Of a stretch of DNA of 59,835 nucleotides, positions 42,283 through 50,483 are shown in pieces (position 1 is the first letter of the stretch; every line of letters starts with the position of its first letter). A program made the translations under genes and the position numbers. The notes under the pieces were generated by a model. The model was not told the DNA's origin, searched no databases, and saw only the letters and a list, made by a program, of their open reading frames with translations. The DNA is from Bacillota bacterium (GTDB lineage Bacteria; Bacillota; Clostridia; Oscillospirales; Acutalibacteraceae), in the NCBI GenBank assembly GCA_023418995.1, contig JAEZYP010000046.1, positions 1-59,835 of the forward strand, in the 5' to 3' direction.

Positions 42283-43125
42283 ATGAATCAAAAGGAAGAA
42301 AAAGATTTGTCCCTCATCGCGGCAAAGGTTCGCATCAACGCATTGGATGCGGTAAATGCGGCAAGTTCCGGTCATGTCGGCGGTTCCTTATCCGTTACCG
42401 ATATTCTCACGGTGCTGTACTTTGATGAGATGAGAGTTCGCACAGACGAGCCGAAGTGGGCTGACAGAGACCGCCTGGTATTATCGAAAGGTCATTGTAC
42501 TCCGGCTTTATACGGCGTGCTCGCTGAAAAGGGATTTTTTGCAAAAGAAGAGCTGCTCAAGTTCCGCGACCTGCACAGTATGCTTTCCGGACACGCGGAA
42601 TACCACGTCCCCGGAGTGGACATGTCCACCGGTTCACTTGGTCAGGGCTTATCCACGGCAGTCGGCATGGCACTCGCGGCTCGTGTAGATAAAAAAGACT
42701 ACCGCGTTTACTCCATTATGGGTGACGGGGAAATTGAGGAAGGTCAGATTTGGGAGGCAGCGATGAGCGCAGGCTTTTACAATTTGGATAACCTCGTAGC
42801 CATTGTAGACAATAATAACCTTCAAATCGACGGAGCGATTACGGACGTAATGTCATCCTACCCCATCGATAAGAAGTTTGAAGCGTTCAACTGGAATGTC
42901 ATTAACATTGACGGTCATAATTTATCCGAGATCAAGAACGCGTTTGAAACAGCGAAAAACACAAAAGGCAAGCCGACAGCCATTATCGCGAAAACCGTTA
43001 AGGGCAAGGGCATTTCCTTTATGGAAAATATCGCCGGCTGGCACGGCAAGGCTCCGTCTCAGGAACAGCACGACGCGGCGGTTGCCGAGCTTCAAGGGCT
43101 GATATCGCAACTGGAGGGCAAATAA
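42283..43125 (+). CDS. Transketolase, N-terminal subunit
   Basis: A 280-residue thiamine-pyrophosphate-binding half of a split transketolase. The TPP/metal motif runs from G-D-G-E near residue 147 to N-N-N-L; substrate-pocket His residues appear in S-S-G-H-V-G-G, K-G-H-C-T and G-S-L-G-Q-G-L. The nearest GGGGG lies 14 bases before the ATG, which is long. It ends directly against the C-terminal subunit gene. It would transfer two-carbon ketol units; a dedicated copy in a sugar-acid operon suggests a pathway-specific substrate. Confidence 0.9.
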   Translation: MNQKEEKDLSLIAAKVRINALDAVNAASSGHVGGSLSVTDILTVLYFDEMRVRTDEPKWADRDRLVLSKGHCTPALYGVLAEKGFFAKEELLKFRDLHSMLSGHAEYHVPGVDMSTGSLGQGLSTAVGMALAARVDKKDYRVYSIMGDGEIEEGQIWEAAMSAGFYNLDNLVAIVDNNNLQIDGAITDVMSSYPIDKKFEAFNWNVINIDGHNLSEIKNAFETAKNTKGKPTAIIAKTVKGKGISFMENIAGWHGKAPSQEQHDAAVAELQGLISQLEGK

Positions 43126-44067
43126 ATGGCAGAAAAATACGCAACGAGATTAGCTTACGGAGAGGCGCTGGCGGAATATGGCTGCAAAGAGAACGTAGTC
43201 GCTCTTGATGCGGACCTTGCTTGCTGCACCATGTCCGCGACATTTCGTGATAAATATCCGGACCGCTTTTTCAACGTTGGCATCGCAGAGGCAAACATGA
43301 TGTGTATTGCCGCTGGTCTGGCTACAACAGGCAAAAACGTATTTGCAAGTTCCTTTGCGATGTTTGCTGCCGGCCGCGCGTGGGAGCAGGTGCGTAATTC
43401 CATCGGGTACCCCCACCTGAACGTAAAGGTTGTCGGCACACACAGCGGAATTTCCGTTGGAGAAGACGGCGCCACGCATCAGGCACTCGAGGATATCGGC
43501 ATTATGCGTACGATTCCCGGAATGCTGGTAGTATGCCCTTCCGATGCAATTGAAACCAGGGCAGCCGTTCGGGCTCTTGTCGATTATGAAGGCCCGGCTT
43601 ACCTGCGCGTAGGGCGCATTCCCGCCGATATCATCAATGATACTCCGGATTACGCGTTTGACCTGTTCAAGGGCTATCAAATGCGGGAAGGCTTCGACGT
43701 AGCAATCCTGGCAACCGGTCTAATGGTTCAGGAAGCACTAAAAGCGCATGATCTTTTAAAGGAGCAGGGCATTCAGGCTCGCGTTATTGACATTCACACC
43801 ATTAAGCCTCTTGACGAAGAAATCGTGCTGACAGCGGCAAAAGAAACCGGATGTATCGTTACCGTGGAAGAGCATAACATCATCGGCGGGCTCGGAAGCG
43901 CGGTCGCCGAGGTGCTGAGTGAAAAGTGCCCAACCCCGATGCTTCGCATCGGTATGAAGGATGAATTCGGGAAATCCGGCAAACCGGACGACCTGTTTGA
44001 AAAATTCGGTCTGAACGCAAACAACATCGCGGGTCAGGTGCAGCAGGCGTTGAAACTGAAAAAGTAA
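43126..44067 (+). CDS. Transketolase, C-terminal subunit
   Basis: A 313-residue partner that completes the split transketolase, with the pyrimidine-binding domain (G-I-A-E-A-N-M-M near residues 48-55, where Glu activates TPP) and the C-terminal domain (V-E-E-H-N-I-I-G-G-L-G-S-A). The start codon directly follows the stop of the N-terminal subunit. Both halves are full length. It is the second gene in the operon that continues into the ABC importer and KDG enzymes. Confidence 0.92.
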   Translation: MAEKYATRLAYGEALAEYGCKENVVALDADLACCTMSATFRDKYPDRFFNVGIAEANMMCIAAGLATTGKNVFASSFAMFAAGRAWEQVRNSIGYPHLNVKVVGTHSGISVGEDGATHQALEDIGIMRTIPGMLVVCPSDAIETRAAVRALVDYEGPAYLRVGRIPADIINDTPDYAFDLFKGYQMREGFDVAILATGLMVQEALKAHDLLKEQGIQARVIDIHTIKPLDEEIVLTAAKETGCIVTVEEHNIIGGLGSAVAEVLSEKCPTPMLRIGMKDEFGKSGKPDDLFEKFGLNANNIAGQVQQALKLKK

Positions 44068-44124
44068 CAATGCGCCGCACTTCATAATAGATCCTATTAA
44101 TTAAATCATTAGAGGAGAAGGAAA

Positions 44125-45111
44125 ATGAAAAGAATCATTGCAACCGTATTAGGCCTTGGCATGATGGTATCCATGCTTTCCGCTTGCGGAAGTACTCCCA
44201 CAAGCTCTTCATCTGCCCCGGCCGCAAACTCCGCTGCCTCCACAGCCGCTTCTGCTGCTTCCACTGCAGGCAAAGCACTTAAAATCGGTGTTTCTGCGCC
44301 GGACTTAACCAACGTTTTCTTCATTCAGATTAAAAACGCCATGCAGGAAACCTTGGGCGCAAACGATCAACTCGTCATTCAGGACGCCGCAGGCGACCAG
44401 AACAAGCAGATGAATGATGTTCAGGACATGATCAGCCAGGGCTGTAATGTCATCGCAATTTCCTCCATCAACTCTGAGGGCGTAAGAGCCACTCTTGAGG
44501 CCTGCAAGGCTGCAAATGTTCCGGTTATCGCTTTCAACACAGCTGTTAAAGATCCCAGCCTGGTACAGTGCACCGTTGTTTCCGACAACGTTGCGGCAGG
44601 CGAGATGTGCGGTGAAGCACTTGCAAAAGCTCTGGGCGGCAAAGGCAAGGTTGTAGAAATCACTTACAGCACAACCGAAGTTTGCAAAAACCGTCAGATC
44701 GGTTTTGAAACCGCAATTAAAAAATACCCCGGCATCAGCATCATCCAGACAAAAGACGTTGAAAAGGCAAAATCCGACTATTCTCAGCCGATCATGGTTG
44801 ACTTTATTAACGCTAACCCGGTTATCGACGGTGTATTCACCATCAATGATCCGACTGCCCGCGGTGCTATCGCAGCTTTGAAGGAAGCAGGCCGCATCAG
44901 CAAAACCAAGGTTGTTTCCATCGACGGTTCTGACGAGGGCAAGGGCTTTATCCGCGCAGGTGAAATGGTTGCTTCCGCTGCTCAGGATCCCGCCAAGATC
45001 GGTAAAACCTGCATCGAAGTAGCACAGAAGCTGCTCGCCGGTCAGTCTGTTGACAAAAAAGTTGTTGTTCCGATGTCCATCATCGATAAAGACAACGTGG
45101 ATAAGAAATAA
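44125..45111 (+). CDS. Ribose-type sugar-binding lipoprotein
   Basis: A 328-residue binding protein of the periplasmic-binding-protein type I fold (RbsB-like). The lipobox is L-S-A-C with Cys21, then an Ser/Ala linker to about 50. The mature part starts I-G-V-S-A-P-D-L-T-N and has V-F-T-I-N-D-P-T-A-R-G near 237-247. GAGGAGAAGG precedes the ATG. It feeds the RbsA/RbsC-like genes that follow. The ligand is not ribose for certain; context suggests a sugar acid or its derivative. Confidence 0.91.
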   Translation: MKRIIATVLGLGMMVSMLSACGSTPTSSSSAPAANSAASTAASAASTAGKALKIGVSAPDLTNVFFIQIKNAMQETLGANDQLVIQDAAGDQNKQMNDVQDMISQGCNVIAISSINSEGVRATLEACKAANVPVIAFNTAVKDPSLVQCTVVSDNVAAGEMCGEALAKALGGKGKVVEITYSTTEVCKNRQIGFETAIKKYPGISIIQTKDVEKAKSDYSQPIMVDFINANPVIDGVFTINDPTARGAIAALKEAGRISKTKVVSIDGSDEGKGFIRAGEMVASAAQDPAKIGKTCIEVAQKLLAGQSVDKKVVVPMSIIDKDNVDKK

Positions 45112-45153
45112 TTCATCTCAATTTATTTATTGTCTCATTAATTCATTTGCCTG

Positions 45154-45183
45154 AACCGGGGTGCTTAACTTGCCGCCCCGGTT
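45154..45183 (+). promoter_or_regulatory. Intercistronic hairpin after binding-protein gene
   Basis: AACCGGGG (45154-45161) pairs with CCCCGGTT (45176-45183). There is no long T run, so it is more likely an mRNA-stabilising or attenuating hairpin than a full terminator. The mannan operon has a hairpin at the same place. Confidence 0.6.
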
Positions 45184-45254
45184 TCTGGCGAATTTCAATT
45201 CCGTCTTCGTTCTGTTTATAACAACCTCCAACCAAATAATGGGGAGTGATATTA

Positions 45255-46742
45255 TTGCCAAGTGAATATGTTCTTGAAATGGACAACATCGTAAAGTCAT
45301 TTGGAAGCAATGTGGTTCTGAATGACGTCAGCATTTCTGTTAAATCCGGTGAAATTCGTGCCCTGATGGGTGAGAACGGCGCAGGAAAATCTACCTTAAT
45401 GAAAATACTGGGCGGTATCTACAGCGCAGACTCCGGTTCCATCCGCATTGACGGGAATCCGGCTGCCATCAATAAAGTCGACGACGCACGCCAATTCGGC
45501 GTTAGTTTTATACATCAGGAAATCACCAACATCGCCAGTATGACGATTGCTGAAAACCTGTTTTTAGGCCGTGAACCAAAAAACAAGCTTGGTTTAGTGG
45601 ATTATCGGCGTATGCATAAGGAAGCGCGCAAGGCTCTGGAAGCGTTGGACCTGAAAATGAATACACACAATTTAATCTCCGGTCTTTCCGTTGCACAGCA
45701 GCAAATGCTTGAAATTGCCCGTGCAATCAGTGAAAACGCAAAAATTCTTATTATGGACGAACCAACCGCATCCCTTTCGAACAGTGAGGTAGACAATCTG
45801 TTTAAACAGATTGCCCGCTTAAAGCAAAAGGGCGTCGCGATTATTTATATCTCGCACCGTATGGAAGAAACCTTCCTTGTCTGCGATACCGTAACGGTTT
45901 TGCGCGACGGAAAATTCATCGGCACGAAGAACACCAGCGAAACCAACGACAAAGAGCTGATCAGTATGATGGTCGGCCGCGAGTTCGAAAACATGTACGG
46001 CAACGAAAGAGCCATCGGCGGTGAAACCGTTTTGGAAGTGAAGAACCTGACTAGCCCTCATGTAAAAGACGTCAGCTTTACTTTAAAAAAGGGAGAAATC
46101 CTTGGCTTCTCCGGTCTGGTTGGTGCGGGGCGCACCGAGCTGGCGCTTGCGCTGTTTGGAATTGACCAGATTATTTCCGGCGAAATCTGGCTCGAAGGCA
46201 AAAAGCTGAATATTAAGAGCTCTTCCGACGCAATCAAGGCAGGCATCGCTTTGGTGCCGGAAGAGAGAAAGGTACAGGGACTGTTCCTGAGCCACACAAT
46301 TTCCACCAACCTCTCCTTTCAGGTTCTGCCGCAGTTTATTCGCAATTTTACCGTCAATAGAAAAAAAGAAAAGCAGATTGTGGATGAGTACAAGCAGAAG
46401 CTTGCCATTCGTATGGCTTCGGTTGACCAGCTGGTGAGCGAGCTCTCCGGCGGCAACCAGCAGAAGATTGTTATTTCCAAATGGCTGGCCGCAAAGCCCA
46501 AGGTATTGATTTTGGATGAACCGACCCGCGGTATCGACGTCGGCGCAAAGGCTGAAATCTATAAATTGATGAGCAGCCTTGCCAAAGAAGGCGTTTCCAT
46601 TATTATGATCTCATCCGAGCTTCCGGAGGTTATTAATAACTCCAGCCGTATCGCTGTTATGCATGAAGGCAAACTGTCCACGATATTAGACCCTGAAAAA
46701 GACGAAATTTCGCAGGAAATTATTATGTCTTACGCAGTCTGA
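45255..46742 (+). CDS. Sugar ABC transporter ATPase (RbsA-like)
   Basis: A 495-residue ATPase with two fused nucleotide-binding domains. Domain 1 has Walker A G-E-N-G-A-G-K-S-T, signature-like L-S-V-A-Q-Q-Q and Walker B I-L-I-M-D-E-P. Domain 2 has the usual degenerate Walker A (G-L-V-G-A-G-R-T-E) with intact L-S-G-G-N-Q-Q and L-I-L-D-E-P. Translation was placed at TTG 45255, eight bases after GGGGAG; an in-frame GTG at 45246 overlaps that site. It energises the RbsC-like permease. Confidence 0.93.
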   Translation: MPSEYVLEMDNIVKSFGSNVVLNDVSISVKSGEIRALMGENGAGKSTLMKILGGIYSADSGSIRIDGNPAAINKVDDARQFGVSFIHQEITNIASMTIAENLFLGREPKNKLGLVDYRRMHKEARKALEALDLKMNTHNLISGLSVAQQQMLEIARAISENAKILIMDEPTASLSNSEVDNLFKQIARLKQKGVAIIYISHRMEETFLVCDTVTVLRDGKFIGTKNTSETNDKELISMMVGREFENMYGNERAIGGETVLEVKNLTSPHVKDVSFTLKKGEILGFSGLVGAGRTELALALFGIDQIISGEIWLEGKKLNIKSSSDAIKAGIALVPEERKVQGLFLSHTISTNLSFQVLPQFIRNFTVNRKKEKQIVDEYKQKLAIRMASVDQLVSELSGGNQQKIVISKWLAAKPKVLILDEPTRGIDVGAKAEIYKLMSSLAKEGVSIIMISSELPEVINNSSRIAVMHEGKLSTILDPEKDEISQEIIMSYAV

Positions 46743-46756
46743 GGAGGAAATACGAT

Positions 46757-47761
46757 ATGTCAAAACTTGAACCACAAAACAGTCAAGCCGTCGCGGAAAT
46801 AAACGGCTTACAGTCAAATCCCCTTTATACCTGGTTGAAACGTAATCTGGCCTCCATCATTGCGCTGTTGATTATGGTGGCCATTCTGACCTTTTCTACC
46901 AATTCCTTCATGGTTTCCACAAACCTGATCAGCGTTCTGCGCCAGGTCTGCGTTAACTGCTTTATCGCTTTCGGTATTACCTGTGTTCTGATTTGCGGCG
47001 GCATTGACTTATCCGTGGGCTCCGTAGTCGCGGCGGCGGGCGTTATTGCGGTTCGGATGGCAAATTCCGGGGCTCCCGTTATTTTCGCCGTGCTCACCGC
47101 CTTAGCTTTCGGTGCTTTACTTGGTTTGTTCAACGGATATATCATTTCTCACACAACCATTCCCCCATTTATTGTAACGCTGTCCACGCAGATTATCGTC
47201 CGCGGCGTCAGCTATCTTCTTACCGATGGACTCCCGGCGCAGTGCACAAACGAAGCGTTTAACAACATCGGCACCGGCAGCATCCTGGATATCCCGATTC
47301 CGGTTATTATCGTGGCTTTTACCCTGCTTGTCTTATATTTTATCATGGGCAGAAGCGCTTTCGGCCGCCATGTATATGCTACCGGCGGCAACATTGAAGC
47401 CGCGAAATACGCCGGCGTCAATACAAGATCCATTCAGATGCGCGTCTTTATGATGAGCGGCATTCTGGCCGCCCTTGCCGGTGTAGTTCTGGCAGCCCGC
47501 CTGTATTCCGGCCAGCCCTCCGTTGGGGAAGGCTTCGAGCGCGACGCAATTGCCGCTTCCGTTCTCGGCGGTACCAGCTTTAACGGCGGTATCGGTACTC
47601 TTGGCGGAACCGTGGTGGGCGTTCTGATTATCGGCGTTCTCAACAACGGTATGAACCTGCTGAAAATTAACAGCTACTGGCAGTTCGTTGTAAAAGGCAT
47701 CGTTATTCTCGGCGCTGTATACATTGATTATATGAAGAAACGGAAGTCCCTGAAGAAATAA
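46757..47761 (+). CDS. Sugar ABC transporter permease (RbsC-like)
   Basis: A 334-residue permease of the ribose/xylose type with about eight to ten hydrophobic segments. Conserved G-G-I-D-L-S-V-G-S near residue 80, G-R-S-A-F-G-R-H-V-Y-A-T-G-G-N near 196-210 and A-A-S-V-L-G-G-T-S-F-N-G-G-I-G-T near 265-280 identify the family. GAGGAGG precedes the ATG, 14 bases after the ATPase stop. A 123-base gap with a hairpin follows before the KDG kinase gene. Confidence 0.93.
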   Translation: MSKLEPQNSQAVAEINGLQSNPLYTWLKRNLASIIALLIMVAILTFSTNSFMVSTNLISVLRQVCVNCFIAFGITCVLICGGIDLSVGSVVAAAGVIAVRMANSGAPVIFAVLTALAFGALLGLFNGYIISHTTIPPFIVTLSTQIIVRGVSYLLTDGLPAQCTNEAFNNIGTGSILDIPIPVIIVAFTLLVLYFIMGRSAFGRHVYATGGNIEAAKYAGVNTRSIQMRVFMMSGILAALAGVVLAARLYSGQPSVGEGFERDAIAASVLGGTSFNGGIGTLGGTVVGVLIIGVLNNGMNLLKINSYWQFVVKGIVILGAVYIDYMKKRKSLKK

Positions 47762-47796
47762 ACCGTTTCAAAACATAAAAATTAATTTTAAATAAG

Positions 47797-47845
47797 CCCT
47801 CTAAGCAGGCACGAGAAATTGAACGTGTAAAATCTGCTTGGAGGG
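47797..47845 (+). promoter_or_regulatory. Hairpin between importer and KDG kinase genes
   Basis: CCCTCTAAGCAG (47797-47808) pairs with CTGCTTGGAGGG (47834-47845), one internal mismatch. The downstream arm contains the GGAGGG that would serve a tiny ORF, so the stem could mask it. Confidence 0.55.
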
Positions 47846-47856
47846 TTAACAATATA

Positions 47857-47895
47857 ATGGATTTATCATTGAACCGGGAGGAATATGATGAGTAA
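47857..47895 (+). CDS. Possible 12-codon leader peptide before KDG kinase
   Basis: ATG at 47857 opens MDLSLNREEYDE and stops at 47893-47895, overlapping the kinase start. A GGAGGG lies 11 bases upstream, inside a hairpin arm. It may couple translation of the kinase to the leader. The evidence is position only, and it could be chance. Confidence 0.25.
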   Translation: MDLSLNREEYDE

Positions 47896-48841
47896 AAAAT
47901 TTATGCTGATTGGCGAGCCGATGGGGTTATTTATCGCGCAGGAGGTCAGCCCGCTGGAGCGTGTGAACCATTTCACTTCGTCAATCGCGGGAGCGGAGCT
48001 TAATGTGGCAATCGGGCTGACCCGTCTTGGGCACAGCGTGAGCTATTTAACCAAACTGGGGACAGACCCGTTTGGAAAGAAAATTGCAAGCCGCATGAAA
48101 GAAATCGGTATCGACACCTCGCTTGTTACTTACAGCGAAACTCACAGGACTGGATTTATGCTAAAATCCAAGGTGGCGACCGGCGATCCTGATATTTATT
48201 ATTTTCGAAAAGACTCGGCTGCTTCTACGTTGAGTAAAGAGGATATCGACCGGATTGATTTTACACAATACGGCTTTCTGCACATGACGGGAATCACCCC
48301 CGCCCTCTCTCAGAGCACCTTGGAGGCTTCCCTTTCTATTATGCAAAAGGCAAGGGCACATGGACTGACGATCTCGTTTGACCCGAATCTCCGTCCCCAG
48401 CTTTGGTCCGACCGTGACACGATGGTGGCTAAGCTAAACGAACTGGCTCAAATGGCGGATTATGTTCTGCCCGGCTGCAAAGAGGGAGAAATCCTGACGG
48501 GCAGCTCCAAGCCCGAAGAAATTGCGGATTACTACCTGCACCGCGGCGCTAAGGCGGTCGTGGTAAAGACCGGAAAGAACGGTGCGTTTGCAGCCTCGAA
48601 AGAAAAGTCCTTTTCCTTGCCTACCTATCCCGCAGAGGAAATTGTGGACACTGTCGGCGCTGGAGACGGATTTGCCTGCGGCGTAATCAGTGCCCTAGCA
48701 GAAGGACTATCTCTCGAGGAGGCCGTCGATCGCGGGAACGCCATCGGAACCATTCAGGTAATGAATGTGAGCGATAACGAAGGTCTGCCAACCCGGGAAC
48801 AACTAAAGAAATTCATGAGTGAAAACCAACCTCAGTATTAG
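47888..48841 (+). CDS. kdgK: 2-keto-3-deoxygluconate kinase (PfkB family)
   Basis: A 317-residue sugar kinase of the ribokinase/PfkB family that phosphorylates KDG to KDPG. N-terminal G-A-E-L-N-V-A-I-G-L-T-R-L-G-H (about 34-48) and the C-terminal signature D-T-V-G-A-G-D-G-F-A-C-G (near 254-265, catalytic Asp in GAGD) are intact. Of two adjacent ATGs, 47888 was chosen because GGGAGG is 6 bases away. It sits 12 bases before the KDPG aldolase gene, which fixes its likely substrate. Confidence 0.9.
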   Translation: MSKKFMLIGEPMGLFIAQEVSPLERVNHFTSSIAGAELNVAIGLTRLGHSVSYLTKLGTDPFGKKIASRMKEIGIDTSLVTYSETHRTGFMLKSKVATGDPDIYYFRKDSAASTLSKEDIDRIDFTQYGFLHMTGITPALSQSTLEASLSIMQKARAHGLTISFDPNLRPQLWSDRDTMVAKLNELAQMADYVLPGCKEGEILTGSSKPEEIADYYLHRGAKAVVVKTGKNGAFAASKEKSFSLPTYPAEEIVDTVGAGDGFACGVISALAEGLSLEEAVDRGNAIGTIQVMNVSDNEGLPTREQLKKFMSENQPQY

Positions 48842-48853
48842 GAGAGATGAACC

Positions 48854-49480
48854 ATGGAAAAGATATTGGAACAGCTGCATGAAATCGGCATTATCCCTGT
48901 TATTAAAATCAACAACGCGGCGCAGGCGGTTGCTCTGGCGAACGCATTGCGTGCAGGCGGTCTGCCCGCGGCTGAAATTACCTTTCGCAGCGCTGCCGCG
49001 GAGGAAGCAATCTCCCTGATCTCTAAAAATGCGCCTGATTTTCTGGTGTGCGCCGGAACCGTGCTGAACGTTGAAAACGCGAAGAAAGCGGTTGACGCCG
49101 GAGCGTCGGCAATTATCAGCCCCGGCACCAACCCGGAAGTGGTTGAGTGGTGCCTTGCAAACCGGATTCCGGTCATTCCGGGCTGTGCTACTCCCACTGA
49201 TGTGGAACGCTGTAAGCGCCTTGGCTTGCAAGCTGTAAAGCTTTTTCCTGCAGAGGTCGTTGGCGGCGTAAAGATGCTGAAAGCGCTTGCCGGTCCTTAT
49301 GCGGATATGAAGTTTATGCCGACCGGCGGCATCAGTGCCTCCAACGTGAAGGATTATTTAAGCCTTCCAAACGTCATCGCCTGCGGCGGAAGCTGGATGG
49401 TTCCCGAAAAGCTCCTGGATGAAGGCGATTTTCAGCAAATTGAAGAGCTGACTGCCCAAGCCGCAAAATGTAGACTATAA
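48854..49480 (+). CDS. eda: KDPG/KHG aldolase
   Basis: A 208-residue class I aldolase that cleaves KDPG to pyruvate and glyceraldehyde 3-phosphate. Active-site pieces are A-E-I-T-F-R-S (Glu and Arg), P-G-C-A-T-P, the Schiff-base Lys in A-V-K-L-F-P-A-E, and P-T-G-G-I-S for phosphate binding. GGAGAG precedes the ATG. It is the last gene of the operon, followed by two hairpins. Together with the kinase it completes an Entner-Doudoroff-type lower branch. Confidence 0.94.
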   Translation: MEKILEQLHEIGIIPVIKINNAAQAVALANALRAGGLPAAEITFRSAAAEEAISLISKNAPDFLVCAGTVLNVENAKKAVDAGASAIISPGTNPEVVEWCLANRIPVIPGCATPTDVERCKRLGLQAVKLFPAEVVGGVKMLKALAGPYADMKFMPTGGISASNVKDYLSLPNVIACGGSWMVPEKLLDEGDFQQIEELTAQAAKCRL

Positions 49481-49487
49481 ATGGAAA

Positions 49488-49510
49488 AAGCTCCACGTTT
49501 TGTGGAGCTT
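49488..49510 (+). terminator. First hairpin after eda
   Basis: AAGCTCCAC (49489-49496 plus preceding A) pairs with GTGGAGCTT (49502-49510). No T run of its own; a stronger terminator follows. Confidence 0.5.
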
Positions 49511-49525
49511 AAGGTTGCCGATTTG

Positions 49526-49550
49526 CCGCCCTATAACAGGGCGGTTTTTT
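49526..49550 (+). terminator. Main terminator of transketolase-ABC-KDG operon
   Basis: CCGCCCT (49526-49532) pairs with AGGGCGG (49538-49544), then six T. Confidence 0.88.
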
Positions 49551-49746
49551 CTTTTGATATTAAATTTCATTCGTGGCTGCAGCTTTTTTCTGCACTTTTT
49601 AGGCTGCTTACGCAAGCGGTCCTGTTTCCCTTACCTTGCACCGCAGTTTGCCTGCGGGCAGACTCGCCAATAAAAAATCGCATCGCACCCTTTTCGGTGC
49701 AAAACTGACGACAAGGTCGAGCATCCGCAAAATTGATTGATAAACT

Positions 49747-50187
49747 TTATAATTCCTTTATCATTTGAGAATACGGTAAATCCTTAAACCCAATTTCTTG
49801 ATAAAGAGCGATCGCTTTGTCATTGCCGTCTTCTACCTCAAGACGAATACGCTTTATAGTATTAGCCATACTATTTTTTAAATATGAAAAGAATTCGTGT
49901 CCCAAGCCGTTGCAACGATATTGGGGCATAACATAAAGTTCTTCAATCCACAAAACCATGCCGCCCGCCTCCTGAGAAAAAGTTTTAGCAACAAGTGCGT
50001 AACCGGATATATTGTTTTTATGTTCCAAAATATATCCGACCACATAATCGTCTGACCGCATTAGCTCATTGAATGTATTAACCAGGTGGTTTTCAGGTAT
50101 ATTGTGATGTACAGCCTCCGAAGAATAAAAACTCTTAGCCATATCCAAATAAAGTAATTTATCTTCTTTTCTGATTTTTCTTATCAT
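49747..50187 (-). CDS. GNAT family N-acetyltransferase
   Basis: A 146-residue GNAT protein. The acetyl-CoA loop is R-C-N-G-L-G-H-E-F near residues 92-100, and N-D-K-A-I-A-L-Y-Q-E-I-G-F is the motif B near the C-terminus. GGAGG precedes the ATG. It is monocistronic, with a TATAAT box (50218-50223) upstream. The acyl acceptor is unknown. Confidence 0.9.
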   Translation of the reverse strand: MIRKIRKEDKLLYLDMAKSFYSSEAVHHNIPENHLVNTFNELMRSDDYVVGYILEHKNNISGYALVAKTFSQEAGGMVLWIEELYVMPQYRCNGLGHEFFSYLKNSMANTIKRIRLEVEDGNDKAIALYQEIGFKDLPYSQMIKEL

Positions 50188-50230
50188 TACTTTCCTCCAT
50201 TTTTAATATTCAATAACATTATAATAAAAG

Positions 50231-50273
50231 AATCCTGTGCAGGCTCGAACCCTGACACATGGATTTTTTTCGT
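50231..50273. terminator. Terminator-like hairpin upstream of GNAT gene
   Basis: AATCC, TGTG and AGG segments from 50231 pair with CCT, CACA and GGATT up to 50265, around the loop CTCGAAC. On the plus strand eight T follow. No plus-strand gene ends here, so its role is unclear; the loop resembles a tRNA T-loop by chance. Confidence 0.45.
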
Positions 50274-50422
50274 TTATGTCCTCTGATCAGCGCAATACAG
50301 AGCATGTTGTGAGCGAGCACAATACTTAGTTTGTTCGCCAGCAGTATTAGGGGAAGTACATTCAAAAGGCAGGGAAACGGTAATGCCACTGATTGCCGAG
50401 GAGCCTCTCGCCTTAAAATAAA

Positions 50423-50464
50423 AACAAGCCGCCGGTCAGAGGCTTTTTCTGCCGGTTGCTTGTT
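50423..50464 (-). terminator. Terminator of corA/fumarase-beta/CDF group
   Basis: AACAAGC (50423-50429) pairs with GCTTGTT (50458-50464), with inner CCGG pairing; the minus strand continues TTTTATTTT. Confidence 0.75.
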
Positions 50465-50483
50465 GTGTTTCAGGTTTTCATTT

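Noticed and set aside
50231..50266. Possible tRNA 3' part (GGTTCGAGCC-like loop)
   Set aside because: No acceptor, D or anticodon arm can be built around it; it forms a simple terminator-like hairpin.
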